A stretch of DNA of 41,266 nucleotides, taken from positions 1-41,266 of the IMG/VR virus record IMGVR_UViG_3300032435_000024; one strand, written 5' to 3'. Position numbers and translations under genes: made by a program. Below, one piece after another: positions 20,666 through 29,397 of the stretch. The stretch is from a virus. The notes beneath the pieces were generated by a model. It saw only the letters and a program-made list of their open reading frames with translations. It had not been told where the DNA came from and ran no database searches. The stretch's first letter is position 1. Every line of letters begins with the position of its first letter.

Positions 20666-22100
20666 GTAACGCCTCCTGATATTCCGCCCACCGTGGCCAC
20701 ACCGTCGACTCCCAATATGGCCGATCATACATTCGCTTTGAATCATTCAGAAACAGACACGCGGTTTCTCGCGGATCGCAGAGACGGCCGGGCCATTTTT
20801 CCGTCCCGCAAAACGCCTGCTCTACTGACCGCCAATTTCGTTTTCCGATTTCCGCCAATCGCCACCAAAAAAAAGTTCCTGAATATGCCCAATTGTGATC
20901 TGTGCCAAATAAACCGTATTCGCGAAACGATCCCGCCATTAGAGACGATCTCAAAGCGTCGTAGACAGTCGGCCAATCGTCCAAACAACTCTCGTACATC
21001 AACCGCGCCCAATCGTGCGTTTGCGATTGATTAGGCCTGTACTGCCCTTTCGCGTGAGCGGAAAACACGACCTCGTTTTCTGCGGCAGATCCCGGTGACA
21101 GTAACTCCAACATCGGAATCCACGTCACGACCTCTCGCAGTTTCGACTTATTGCCACGAATCACATGATGGTCGAATGTCAAGCCGAGCGACTGCGCAAA
21201 CTCAATCACCTCATCTGCCGGTGCTGATGTTTTATCTTCCGCAATGGCAATAATTCGCTTGCCATTAAATAGCGACCATCTTTTTGCTACTTGCTGTAAA
21301 TTCCATTGCCACGAATCCCCATGACTGGCCGCCCACACATGGTAGGTCAGGTGCCGGACGGATGAAACAAACGGCCCGTGCTCGATTCGCGGGCCGTCAG
21401 CTTCTGATCGCCAGCCGGTGTAGGGTTTCCCACTTCGATTTTTGCCTCCGCCTCTGCTGACGATCCTGCTTCGGTCGACCGATGTCTTGCGAGTCGGCTG
21501 CTGGTGCCGCGACGTTCCTGTTCTTATCCGCGATTGCCTGGGCGGCTGGATCCGCACGTCCTCAATCGCCTGAGTCAGTAGCCAGTTCGCTCCGATCCCC
21601 AGGGCTGCGTCTGGCACGATTGCGTCCATCACCGCCAACATCACCGGGAGCACGACACTGATCTCCGCTGCTCGTGTCCTCAGAGCTGCAATGAGCATGT
21701 CGCGATTGCCGACCAGTTTGCCGACGATCTCCTCACGTCGCGACTCACAGCCAGCGATGCCCCAGCGGTCCATTTCAGTCGCGAGCGTCTGGCATCCGCA
21801 GGTTGGTTGCTCGGCCTTGATGGCGAGTAGTCCTTCGATGCGGGATTTGAGTGCGGTGCCAACGGCTTCGCGTGATGCGTGTTGCGTGGTGGCGTGTCGT
21901 GATGCCCTTTGAGGATGCCGAATTTCGGTATCGGTTTTTCTCTCTAGCTTATAGAAGGAATCCAGAGACTCCACCGCTCCGGATTGGCATCTGTGAAAAT
22001 GCACCGCCGCGACGTCTCGCTGTCGCCTTTCACAGAAGCCAGCCATTAAGCATGTGCATTTCTTTTGAATGTCAGTCACATCTTGCATTTGTGTGATCAT
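20646..22100 (-). CDS. Glycosyltransferase-like protein with Cys-rich N-terminal modules
   Basis: A protein of 484 residues from ATG 22100, overlapping the previous stop as ATGA. Residues about 1-45 hold a Cys/His module (KCTCLMAGFCERRQ, then FHRC) that may bind zinc. About 85-150 is a second module (CGCQTLATEMDRWGIAGCE) often seen on its own in phage and planctomycete proteins. The C-terminal ~260 residues resemble glycosyltransferases: LTYHVWAASHGDSWQWNLQQ, RIIAIAED, VVFSAHAKGQ (compare YLHTKG) and GTFFWWRLAEIG. No DxD can be assigned with certainty. It likely decorates a virion or host surface sugar. Confidence 0.65.
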   Translation of the reverse strand: MITQMQDVTDIQKKCTCLMAGFCERRQRDVAAVHFHRCQSGAVESLDSFYKLERKTDTEIRHPQRASRHATTQHASREAVGTALKSRIEGLLAIKAEQPTCGCQTLATEMDRWGIAGCESRREEIVGKLVGNRDMLIAALRTRAAEISVVLPVMLAVMDAIVPDAALGIGANWLLTQAIEDVRIQPPRQSRIRTGTSRHQQPTRKTSVDRSRIVSRGGGKNRSGKPYTGWRSEADGPRIEHGPFVSSVRHLTYHVWAASHGDSWQWNLQQVAKRWSLFNGKRIIAIAEDKTSAPADEVIEFAQSLGLTFDHHVIRGNKSKLREVVTWIPMLELLSPGSAAENEVVFSAHAKGQYRPNQSQTHDWARLMYESCLDDWPTVYDALRSSLMAGSFREYGLFGTDHNWAYSGTFFWWRLAEIGKRNWRSVEQAFCGTEKWPGRLCDPRETACLFLNDSKRMYDRPYWESTVWPRWAEYQEALRVSSDY

Positions 22101-23428
22101 ATACTGAGGGTCAAATTTTCGCAGACTATGGTGCAACTAGTCGGCTGGCCTATACACGGGCCTGTCGTGTAGTCGACATGGACCAATTGAATTGAAATAC
22201 TGAATTCTGCGATGATCCCCGTTTCCGCGTCGCAGGTACATGATGATGGCGATACGAGTTTCCAGCTCCCGCAACCGCCAATTGAGAACGATGGCCCGTC
22301 CGCTGTACCGCCTTCCAGAGTGCCCGTTGAGCCGATCCATAGCCGAATTCCACTGCAGCAATCTGCACTGCTCGGCTCTACGCATTCCAGCACGAGACAA
22401 ATGCCTACACTGCACGGTGTGTCCATGCACGTCATGCCAGATTCAATTTTCAAAGTTCCGTTCACGAGCCCCGCGAAGTCGCCAGTGTATGTCCCGCACG
22501 GTCCGCACGATCCCATTGACAATGTTCCGGGCTCTACCGGTCGGAAGGTGCCAGAAAGTGTAGTCCCGCATCCTGTCAAATCAAACGGAAGCGGCTTTAA
22601 GGACCCACCTGGATAAAGCGGGTTATCGTATTCGATTGGAAGGCAACATCCAATTTCGCAGTCCCCTAGATCGCAACTGCAAAGCTTGCATGTGACACTT
22701 AATACATCTCCGTTACTCAAACTGATCGTCGCGGAAATTGCCTTACATACCTCGACTGAGGTGACTGCCTCTTCAACTCCATCAATAATGGAAACAAGAA
22801 CACACTCGCCGTAAATGTCATGCGAAAGTGCCAAGGAGATTTCGCGTCCACCGACCGTTCCTGCCCAACTTGCATCTGCGCATGGATACAACGTGCCGCA
22901 TAATTCTCCACGCGAACTAATGCCGTACACGTTTGTCAGAGTCACACAAAGGCACTCGCAGGTACATTCGCAGTCCCCGCAGAAATACACCGTACACCCC
23001 GTCACTTCGTCGATGCGGTAGGGAAGCGGCTTGAACTCCTGCTTGATCCACCGCAGTATTCCGGACTCATATTCAATCGTCACGCCAGCTTCGTCGCTGG
23101 AGTCCCGACACGTCTGACCGTGGTAGCACGATATCCGATAGATTTCCACTTCGTTTAGTGTGACGACAAATTCACATGTGCCAGATTTATATCCGCGTTC
23201 CCAAAACCCAAAGAACGCGGCCCCTGCGATTCTGCCCGCCCAGCCGGACGCGGAGAACGTCGCGGTGCCGTATTGAATGCCATCGTAGGTTTCGAACTCC
23301 AGACAGTAGTCGCATGGAATGACTGCGCAACATCCGTCTGTTTCGAGTGGATCGCAGGAATCAGACCGACGCTCAGAGCATTTTCGAAGCTGTCCAGAAG
23401 TTCCGATTTGAAAGAATTTCGCACCCAT
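22097..23428 (-). CDS. Very cysteine-rich tail-tip protein
   Basis: A protein of 443 residues from ATG 23428, overlapping the previous stop (TAATG). I count about 41 cysteines, roughly one in eleven residues, many in pairs or clusters (CGDCECTCECLC, CCAVIPCDYC). At least two stretches look like repeated beta-sandwich units with a W-AG-x-x-GG centre. Position after the tape measure and tail-tip genes suggests an exposed adhesin or fibre stabilised by disulfides or metal. The neighbouring gene (23428-24225) also ends with a Cys-rich tail. Confidence 0.65.
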   Translation of the reverse strand: MGAKFFQIGTSGQLRKCSERRSDSCDPLETDGCCAVIPCDYCLEFETYDGIQYGTATFSASGWAGRIAGAAFFGFWERGYKSGTCEFVVTLNEVEIYRISCYHGQTCRDSSDEAGVTIEYESGILRWIKQEFKPLPYRIDEVTGCTVYFCGDCECTCECLCVTLTNVYGISSRGELCGTLYPCADASWAGTVGGREISLALSHDIYGECVLVSIIDGVEEAVTSVEVCKAISATISLSNGDVLSVTCKLCSCDLGDCEIGCCLPIEYDNPLYPGGSLKPLPFDLTGCGTTLSGTFRPVEPGTLSMGSCGPCGTYTGDFAGLVNGTLKIESGMTCMDTPCSVGICLVLECVEPSSADCCSGIRLWIGSTGTLEGGTADGPSFSIGGCGSWKLVSPSSCTCDAETGIIAEFSISIQLVHVDYTTGPCIGQPTSCTIVCENLTLSI

Positions 23429-24225
23429 TACGCGCACTCCGGAACGACGCAGATATCGTCGACAAGCCATCGCGGGATGCAATAGCCGTCCCCACGTGGC
23501 CAGAAATATGTCGCACTGCCTGTACCGTCGAGCAGTTGCTCAGCCGTGAAAAAACTTAATGTCGAGCAGAAGTCTTCTACAGTCACCAATCCCGTGTAAG
23601 GATCTTCACCGGGAACCAAAGACGTACAGTTTCCGCCTGTGTACTCTTTGACTTCGACGAATAGAATCTTGGCTCCCGTGTAGATGTCGCACTCGACCTC
23701 ACGAATCACAAACCAGATTCGTTGAGAGCCGCCGCCAGTGCCACCGGCAAACCGACCGATCAGCCCGAAGTAGGCGTCCGCATTATGTGAGCCGTACACT
23801 TCAGCGAGACTGCCACCCTCCTCAATTTTCCAATCGCCAACGATCGGCCCATACAACGCGCCGGCCTCGCTGGGAGCAATGCCGAGCATGATCACGACGC
23901 CGAAACGAAACGCCCAGCCATTGGCTCCGATCGCGATCAAATACTGACAGTTGAAAAGATAGGTTCCGTCGGTCGTCGTCGGTTTCGTGACGGTCACGAC
24001 GGTGACGCTGCCAACCTCCGCGGTTCCTGTGACCTGCATGCAAGCATAAGCTGGAATCTGTTCGCCGGAATCGTTGCGAACGAACACGCGGTGCGGCGAC
24101 GGTTCGTCAAGCGCCCGGCGTTGCGGATAGTGCTTCGTGACCTGCGCGGGCAGCTGCTTTCGTGTCTGATAGTCCTGCCAGAGAAGCCTCGCTTGCTCCG
24201 GCGAAAACACGCCGATGGCATCCAT
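23428..24225 (-). CDS. Tail-tip or minor tail protein
   Basis: A protein of 265 residues from ATG 24225, one base after the previous stop. The N-terminus (DAIGVFSPEQARLLWQDYQTRKQL) is a charged helix that may dock to the tail. The rest is beta-rich with Gly/Ser loops and five Cys near the end. No enzyme motif is visible. It lies in a row of late tail genes with overlapping starts and stops. Confidence 0.6.
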   Translation of the reverse strand: MDAIGVFSPEQARLLWQDYQTRKQLPAQVTKHYPQRRALDEPSPHRVFVRNDSGEQIPAYACMQVTGTAEVGSVTVVTVTKPTTTDGTYLFNCQYLIAIGANGWAFRFGVVIMLGIAPSEAGALYGPIVGDWKIEEGGSLAEVYGSHNADAYFGLIGRFAGGTGGGSQRIWFVIREVECDIYTGAKILFVEVKEYTGGNCTSLVPGEDPYTGLVTVEDFCSTLSFFTAEQLLDGTGSATYFWPRGDGYCIPRWLVDDICVVPECA

Positions 24226-24226
24226 G

Positions 24227-24610
24227 TTACGCTGCAATCTTGATCAGAGTCACTCGAATCGGAGTCGCTGCCACGCTTGAAATCAGGTATGTCGATGCGA
24301 GCGCAGCGGCCTTCGGCAGCACAGCCGGCCCAGCCCCAGGCGGAATAATGACCCACGGGACAAATACCCCAGCCGCGTCTCCGCCGATTCTCACCACAGC
24401 CGTCGCGTGCAGATTTTCGACAATCATCATCGCGTCGTCAGTCACGTCGCCGACTGCAATAGCCTCGTGGACCGTGCCGACGATCTGTGTGTTGTCGCTG
24501 TAGATTTCTGACGTGGTTGTCGTCGTGGTTTCTTTTTGCGGAGTCGATCTGACCATGACAGACGCCCGCCAGAATTGCCACCGGAACGCGGTGCGGATTT
24601 CATTGGCCAT
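24227..24610 (-). CDS. Small structural protein, tail region
   Basis: A protein of 127 residues, beta-rich, with a Thr run (TTTTTTSE) and a Pro/Gly loop (WVIIPPGAGPAVLP). The ATG directly follows the previous stop (TAA ATG). It is likely a minor tail or tail-tip subunit by position only. Confidence 0.6.
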   Translation of the reverse strand: MANEIRTAFRWQFWRASVMVRSTPQKETTTTTTSEIYSDNTQIVGTVHEAIAVGDVTDDAMMIVENLHATAVVRIGGDAAGVFVPWVIIPPGAGPAVLPKAAALASTYLISSVAATPIRVTLIKIAA

Positions 24611-25456
24611 TTATGTGAGTCCCAGTGCGGAGTAAGGTAGCGAGTCGAAAACTCGAGTATAATTGAAAATTGCGTTGTCGGGATTAGTTTCTTGAAACCC
24701 AAGAATATCCAGCAATACTGGCTTCGTAACTTCTTGCCCTAAGGCATCTCTGGCACGAGCAACTCCCCCATCAAGCGTATTGACATAAATGCCTTCGTGC
24801 CGCCAACGCTTATGCCATGCCTGCGCTGCCGTCGCGCCCATGTATGGCACTCGGAATTGGATTCGAGCAGTCACGTCCCACTGCTCCAGCGGCATGTTGA
24901 ATTTAAATTTATTTTTTGCACTCAGCCCCATCAATCTTGCAGTGCCCGGCGGCCAGCCGATGAACGTGTCTGAGTTCGTCGCGTGTCGATACGGTGCGAA
25001 ATCGTAAGGATTGAATGCGATGAATTTTCGGCGAACTATTACCACCTGATCTGATATATCAACGCTCAGTCCTTCGACCTGCTCAAAGTTTGCAGTGACG
25101 ATTGCTCGGCCGTTTATGTCTCTGTCGATCGGCTCCGAACTCGTCGCGTCGGTCCACTCGACGTCAACATTTCCGTCAAATCGCGAGCCCTCAAAGTTTA
25201 CGGATACCATCCAAAAAATTGGGCCGAGCGGAGTCGCGTCTTTGGAAATGACAAAGGAGTCAGCACCGGACCTGTGCCGCTCGCCGTAGGCAGGGATTCC
25301 AGCAGCCGCCAGCACGTCTTCCGCACTGTCGCCGATCTCCGCTTCAACCTGATAGCCTTCAGTATGTGCAAATTTTGTGGCGAAAGAATCGTACTTTTCG
25401 GACGTGCCTGACCCGCCCTCTTTCGACCACATTTGCGAGACGTTTTGAGCGGTCAT
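24611..25456 (-). CDS. Distal tail or minor tail protein
   Basis: A protein of 281 residues, beta-rich, with no membrane segment. It follows the tape measure gene with an ATGA overlap, the usual place for the distal tail protein in siphoviruses. FEGSRFDGNVDVEW and PYRHATNSDTFIGWPPG are noticeable stretches, but no family can be named with confidence. Confidence 0.6.
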   Translation of the reverse strand: MTAQNVSQMWSKEGGSGTSEKYDSFATKFAHTEGYQVEAEIGDSAEDVLAAAGIPAYGERHRSGADSFVISKDATPLGPIFWMVSVNFEGSRFDGNVDVEWTDATSSEPIDRDINGRAIVTANFEQVEGLSVDISDQVVIVRRKFIAFNPYDFAPYRHATNSDTFIGWPPGTARLMGLSAKNKFKFNMPLEQWDVTARIQFRVPYMGATAAQAWHKRWRHEGIYVNTLDGGVARARDALGQEVTKPVLLDILGFQETNPDNAIFNYTRVFDSLPYSALGLT

Positions 25457-27162
25457 GCGATGGCCTCCATCTGGAAAACTTTCGTCGTGTTCTGTTGAAT
25501 TTTTTCCAGTACTTCCATTTGCGTCGGATCGATTCGAACGCCGAACTCCACTCCACCTTTTCGCTTATTCGCGGCTGGCGGATCTTTAAGCAGGCGGATG
25601 ATCTCGTCCATCTTGTTCGGAATTGTAGTCCCAGGGCCTCGCGTCAAAAGCCGGCCCTCTGTGGCCTGAACGCCTTGCGTAATCACTGCCATGCGGCCCT
25701 TGAGATCGATTTGCGAAGCAGCTTGCAGTTCGCCGCTCAATCCATCTCCAACGCCGATCATTCGTTCCTTCATTTTGTCGGCGAACGTCGCGCCGAGGCG
25801 TCCACCAATCGCTCCGATTTTGTCGGCAAGGTCTTTTTCACGCTCCGTCAGTTGTCGCCCGGCGATGTCGGGAAGGGACGTCAAAGACGACTTGAATCCA
25901 TCGAGATAACCACGCCCTGCGATTTCGCCAAGCTGGCCCAGCACGTCTGTTTGGCCGCCAGATGCAATGAAATCCCACAGGGCCGAGAACGCATCGACGA
26001 TATTTTCCACGCCGTTCGAAACCGCTATCAATGCGGCAGAAAGAGCGTCTCGCATGAGGTTGACGAAGTTCTCGCCGAACCATGCCGCGTAAGCCGGGAT
26101 TTCCACCGTCAAAGTGTGCATCACTGATTCAGCGATCTGAACCGAAAACAGCTCGACCGTCGCCGAGACCATTTCCCAGACGCTGCCGAGATTTCGCACG
26201 ATCACTTCGAAAAATGTAAACGCGCCTATGATAATGTTGATGCCGTCGACCACCTTCTGCTTCACGTCGTCCATAATCGGGCCGATGTTGGCAAGGATTG
26301 ACGTCGCATAGGCCACGGCAGGCACCAGCAGTGAATCCAGTGACGTCGCCAACTGCTGGAGTCCAGCAGAAATCAGCACGCGGATCGGGGCCATGATTGC
26401 CCCGATCGATTCCATGAGAGACGACATAGCGGAATCGGCTCGTCGGCCAGATCCTGCAACGGTCGTCATGTCTTTCGCCTGGTCGCTCAGTCCCTGATTC
26501 GCGATCGCCATGACGGCGGCGAGCTTCTCCTGATTCGTCCGCATGTACAGTATCTGCGGATTGATCTGAGTGAAGGCGTCAAAGTTTCCTTCAAGGGCCG
26601 CTTTAAGATCGCCCATCGAGGCGGCTGCGTCTTTGCCGGTCGCGTGCGACAGCCCGATTGCTGCCTTCGCCGCGTCATCCATTTTACCAGCGGCAAAACC
26701 CATCCCAGACGCCTGCTGCATCAATCCCATCGTGACATTGTCACTGACACCGGTGAGCTTCTCCAAATTCTTTGCCAGAGTCTGCATTTGAGCGGAGGCA
26801 CCCGCTGCGCCGCGGATCCGCAGAGCGCTGTCAAGTCGACGCACGGCTTCTGTCTGTGCGTCGAACATCGGAGCCGATTTTTGATGCAATTTCACCAGAG
26901 CAAACAAGGCGACGCCAGCGCCTACTGCGACCGCACCGATCGCAGCCCCTGCCATCAACGCGGCGGACGATATACCAGCGAGGCCAACGGATGCTGCTCG
27001 CATTGCTCCGGCAGATGCTGAGTTTGCTCCGGCCAAACCCTTCGTTGATTTTGCGACGGAACCGATTTTGCCTTCGAGTCGCGAAAGAGATTTTTCAACG
27101 GAAGACATCGCAGGCTTAGCCTCGTCTTTTCCGCCGATCACAAAATCAATTCCGTTGCTCAT
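25453..27162 (-). CDS. Tape measure protein
   Basis: A protein of 569 residues, mostly helical. A coiled-coil start (SSVEKSLSRLEGKIGSVAKS) leads to a hydrophobic Ala/Gly segment (about 64-90, SAALMAGAAIGAVAVGAGVALF). A tape-measure-like section follows (LEKLTGVSDNVTMGLMQQA, GLSHATGKDAAASMGDLKAAL). At about 0.15 nm per residue the tail would be near 85 nm long. It lies just behind the frameshifted tail chaperone, as in lambda (gene H). Start and stop overlap the neighbours as ATGA. Confidence 0.85.
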   Translation of the reverse strand: MSNGIDFVIGGKDEAKPAMSSVEKSLSRLEGKIGSVAKSTKGLAGANSASAGAMRAASVGLAGISSAALMAGAAIGAVAVGAGVALFALVKLHQKSAPMFDAQTEAVRRLDSALRIRGAAGASAQMQTLAKNLEKLTGVSDNVTMGLMQQASGMGFAAGKMDDAAKAAIGLSHATGKDAAASMGDLKAALEGNFDAFTQINPQILYMRTNQEKLAAVMAIANQGLSDQAKDMTTVAGSGRRADSAMSSLMESIGAIMAPIRVLISAGLQQLATSLDSLLVPAVAYATSILANIGPIMDDVKQKVVDGINIIIGAFTFFEVIVRNLGSVWEMVSATVELFSVQIAESVMHTLTVEIPAYAAWFGENFVNLMRDALSAALIAVSNGVENIVDAFSALWDFIASGGQTDVLGQLGEIAGRGYLDGFKSSLTSLPDIAGRQLTEREKDLADKIGAIGGRLGATFADKMKERMIGVGDGLSGELQAASQIDLKGRMAVITQGVQATEGRLLTRGPGTTIPNKMDEIIRLLKDPPAANKRKGGVEFGVRIDPTQMEVLEKIQQNTTKVFQMEAIA

Positions 27163-27506
27163 GGGCGCCGCCGTTTATTCTGTTCGTCCTGAATGTTTGC
27201 TTCTTCGCTTCGCAGAGTCTGTCGAAGCTCGAACCACCACGCTGACTGATCCAGCAGTCCACCGGCCACCGGCAGATGCTGCTCAGTTGCGCTGATAATC
27301 CTGATGTCTGCAATCAGCTCCTGCCCAATGTATGTCCTTGGGCATTCGCTGACTGTATAGTAACCGCTCGTGCAATGTTCGCACGATTCCCCGCCGCACA
27401 TCGGGCATTCAATTTCAGCGGTCTGTTTTTCATTCACAAGGTTTTGACATTTGGTCACGCACGATTTGCACAGCTCGCCACACCTCACGAGGGCGGCGAG
27501 CCTGAT
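27159..27506 (-). CDS. Tail assembly chaperone, frameshift extension (gpT-like)
   Basis: This frame is reached from the 27485-27844 gene by a -1 slip on nine A (27506-27514), giving a fusion of about 228 residues, as in lambda gpGT. A GTG at 27488 is also present, but the reading frame stays open back through the A run. The product is Cys-rich, with two zinc-like motifs (CGELCKSC, CPMCGGESCEHC), then a helical end. gpT-like extensions recruit the tape measure and tail tube. The stop overlaps the tape measure start as ATGA. Confidence 0.75.
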   Translation of the reverse strand: MRLAALVRCGELCKSCVTKCQNLVNEKQTAEIECPMCGGESCEHCTSGYYTVSECPRTYIGQELIADIRIISATEQHLPVAGGLLDQSAWWFELRQTLRSEEANIQDEQNKRRRP

Positions 27507-27844
27507 TTTTTTTTATCGTCTGCCGATGCTGTAGAATTCAGGGCAAGAAACGAAATGATTTCGATCATCTCTTCCATGCTCAAAACTTCTTCGATTGATT
27601 CTCGACTGAGCGCGACCGGGATGTTTTCCCAGCCCGTGACCATGAGCATTACAGCATCTGTAATGCCGTCCATTTGCTCCACGACCGCGCCACGCCGTAA
27701 TGACTCCAGCAACTCCACGAGCTTGCGCTGATGAATCATCGTAGGCTGTCGGGCGAAGATTCGCGGTTGCGTTTCTTTTGGCTTGTCGGCATCGCACGCC
27801 AGGACCATCGTCAGACGTGAATTTGGATCGAGACTTCGGGGCAT
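27485..27844 (-). CDS. Tail assembly chaperone (gpG-like)
   Basis: A protein of 119 residues from ATG 27844 (a longer frame to 27907 is less likely). It is helical and acidic, with QRKLVELLESLRRG and SMEEMIEIISFLALN, and ends in DDKKKSGSPPS just past the A run. It lies between the tail tube and tape measure genes, the standard position of tail chaperones. A fraction of ribosomes slips at the nine A (27506-27514) and makes the longer form. Confidence 0.75.
   Translation of the reverse strand: MPRSLDPNSRLTMVLACDADKPKETQPRIFARQPTMIHQRKLVELLESLRRGAVVEQMDGITDAVMLMVTGWENIPVALSRESIEEVLSMEEMIEIISFLALNSTASADDKKKSGSPPS
27506..27514 (-). promoter_or_regulatory. Slippery site for -1 ribosomal frameshift
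   Basis: Nine A on the minus strand, read GAT AAA AAA AAA TCA. Slipping back one base after a lysine codon gives AAA ATC AGG CTC, which continues in the frame of 27159-27506 without a stop. The A-AAA-AAA pattern is a classical tail chaperone slippery site. No clear stimulating hairpin directly downstream was worked out. Confidence 0.75.
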
Positions 27845-27845
27845 T

Positions 27846-28796
27846 TTAGACCGCTGCGTTGAAGGTGATTGTGAGTTCAGAGTCTGGCGTACTGCCTGCA
27901 GTAGCAAGCCAAGTCAGATCGTCAGTAGCCAAGCCAGACCGCTCGGCTTGCTGCTTGTTTTCCAATTGTGCGGCGGGTGCATTGATGACAACGGTCGACG
28001 TTGTCGGGCCAGCGATTGTGATTGCAAGAACGCCCGCGTCACTCGTGAGCCAAAGCAGATCGCGGTTCTGTGTCGCAACCAAAACAGACTCTGGATCAGC
28101 CGTGAAGACCGGAGCCCGATCCGTGACGATTGCTGACTCGAATCCGGTACGATTTGCAGCCTCTACGCACTCCCGCATAATGACTGTGTTGCCAACGTCG
28201 AGAGTCATGTTTGCGACACACATTGCGACGGTGTCGAAGAGCACTGAACCGCTCGCGAATCGCAACGGAAGGGCTGTCGGATATGTCGGGGCGATGATTG
28301 CCGTGTCGGTTTCGTTTGTCCTGTAAAGGCCCGTGAACGTGAACGTAATGAAGGCAGTTTTCCCAGTTGGAAACGTCATTGTAAACGTGCCCATTGCGCC
28401 CGACAGCAACTTCAGCTTACCGTCGACATAATGGCCGATCGTGAGTGTCTTGACGCCGCCTGCACCGCCAGGGCCTTGCGTGACCGGCGAAAACACGCCC
28501 GCGGTGTCGACCATTCCGCAAGCAGGCAGCAGAACGCTTGCCCAGCTCGGCACGGCTGACCCGTCATAGGCCAGATCCATCACGACTGTACAGGTGCCAG
28601 TCATGCCCTCCGGAACGGATAGCAGATAATTAAATCCGCCTTGCCCTTCACGGCGAGTCATTGCCACGTTTGGCTGGATGCTGAAATCACGAGCGTTGAA
28701 CGCGCCGTCAGCGCCTGCCAGTGTAATCGCGGTACCAACGGTCGTTTCGATTTTGGCCGCGAAGACTGATTTCCGGCGGAGTAGAGGAACTGTCAT
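27846..28796 (-). CDS. Major tail tube protein
   Basis: A protein of 316 residues from ATG 28796 (AGGAAA upstream); the longer frame to 28847 is rejected. It is beta-rich with many Gly/Thr turns, of the phage tail tube type (SVFAAKIETTVGTAITLAGADGAF at the start and a C-terminal GSTPDSELTITFNAAV). It lies between the protein Z-like gene and the tail chaperone, exactly where lambda V sits, and is likely the most abundant tail protein. Confidence 0.8.
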   Translation of the reverse strand: MTVPLLRRKSVFAAKIETTVGTAITLAGADGAFNARDFSIQPNVAMTRREGQGGFNYLLSVPEGMTGTCTVVMDLAYDGSAVPSWASVLLPACGMVDTAGVFSPVTQGPGGAGGVKTLTIGHYVDGKLKLLSGAMGTFTMTFPTGKTAFITFTFTGLYRTNETDTAIIAPTYPTALPLRFASGSVLFDTVAMCVANMTLDVGNTVIMRECVEAANRTGFESAIVTDRAPVFTADPESVLVATQNRDLLWLTSDAGVLAITIAGPTTSTVVINAPAAQLENKQQAERSGLATDDLTWLATAGSTPDSELTITFNAAV

Positions 28797-28806
28797 TTTT
28801 ATTTTC

Positions 28807-29397
28807 CTATTTGGATTTAGGCACGAGCCCGGAAGCCCGCAAAACATTCAGTTTGATTCGACGATCCATTTGCTTCGCGAGCTGCGTTCTAATGTCTTTG
28901 ATCTGCAGCTTTTCAAAGTCGTTTTTCGCGTAGGCGCCAAACGCTGAAACGCCTCTCAAGTGAACGATTGGCAGCCGCTCTTTCCCCAGCCGCTTGAACA
29001 CGTTGCCCTTCCAACTGACTTTCATCACGCCTGGTTTCGGGCCTTGAAACCCTCCCTCAATCCGCTGCCGGCCGCCTTCTTTTGAGATTTTGTAAGACAC
29101 TCCGCGTTTGTCCTGTCGTGCTCCAAAATGCCTCAATCCCAGTCGTGGGGTTTTTGCGATGCCTACGGTCGTTCGCGGACTTTCAGCAGTCGCCTTCGTG
29201 CTGATTTTCAACGGCCTTTCTGATTCGGCTTTTTTAATTGCAATCGTCTTCCGAACGTCTCGCCCGATGTCCAATTTTGTCTTCTTCGCGACTGCGTTTA
29301 TTGTTGCCGCCAACTCCCTGCCAAACTTGCTTTTTGCTTTGCCGACAGACGCTCGAAGAGCGGTCAATTGTTTCGCTTTAATTTCGATTGCGATCAT
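28807..29397 (-). CDS. Minor tail protein Z-like (tail completion)
   Basis: A protein of 196 residues from ATG 29397, overlapping the previous stop as TGATG. It is basic and Lys-rich, with KAESERPLKISTKA, GFQGPKPGVMKVSWKG and a helical start. This matches the pattern of phage minor tail protein Z (GPZ), which completes the tail before head joining. It lies next to the tail tube gene. Confidence 0.75.
   Translation of the reverse strand: MIAIEIKAKQLTALRASVGKAKSKFGRELAATINAVAKKTKLDIGRDVRKTIAIKKAESERPLKISTKATAESPRTTVGIAKTPRLGLRHFGARQDKRGVSYKISKEGGRQRIEGGFQGPKPGVMKVSWKGNVFKRLGKERLPIVHLRGVSAFGAYAKNDFEKLQIKDIRTQLAKQMDRRIKLNVLRASGLVPKSK

Noticed and set aside
22097-24225. Diversity-generating retroelement acting on the tail-tip genes
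   Set aside because: No reverse transcriptase and no template repeat is visible anywhere in the window.
25366-26127. Plus-strand frame of 253 codons
   Set aside because: It lies antisense to the tape measure gene and has the Arg/Ser/Leu-rich composition of a shadow.
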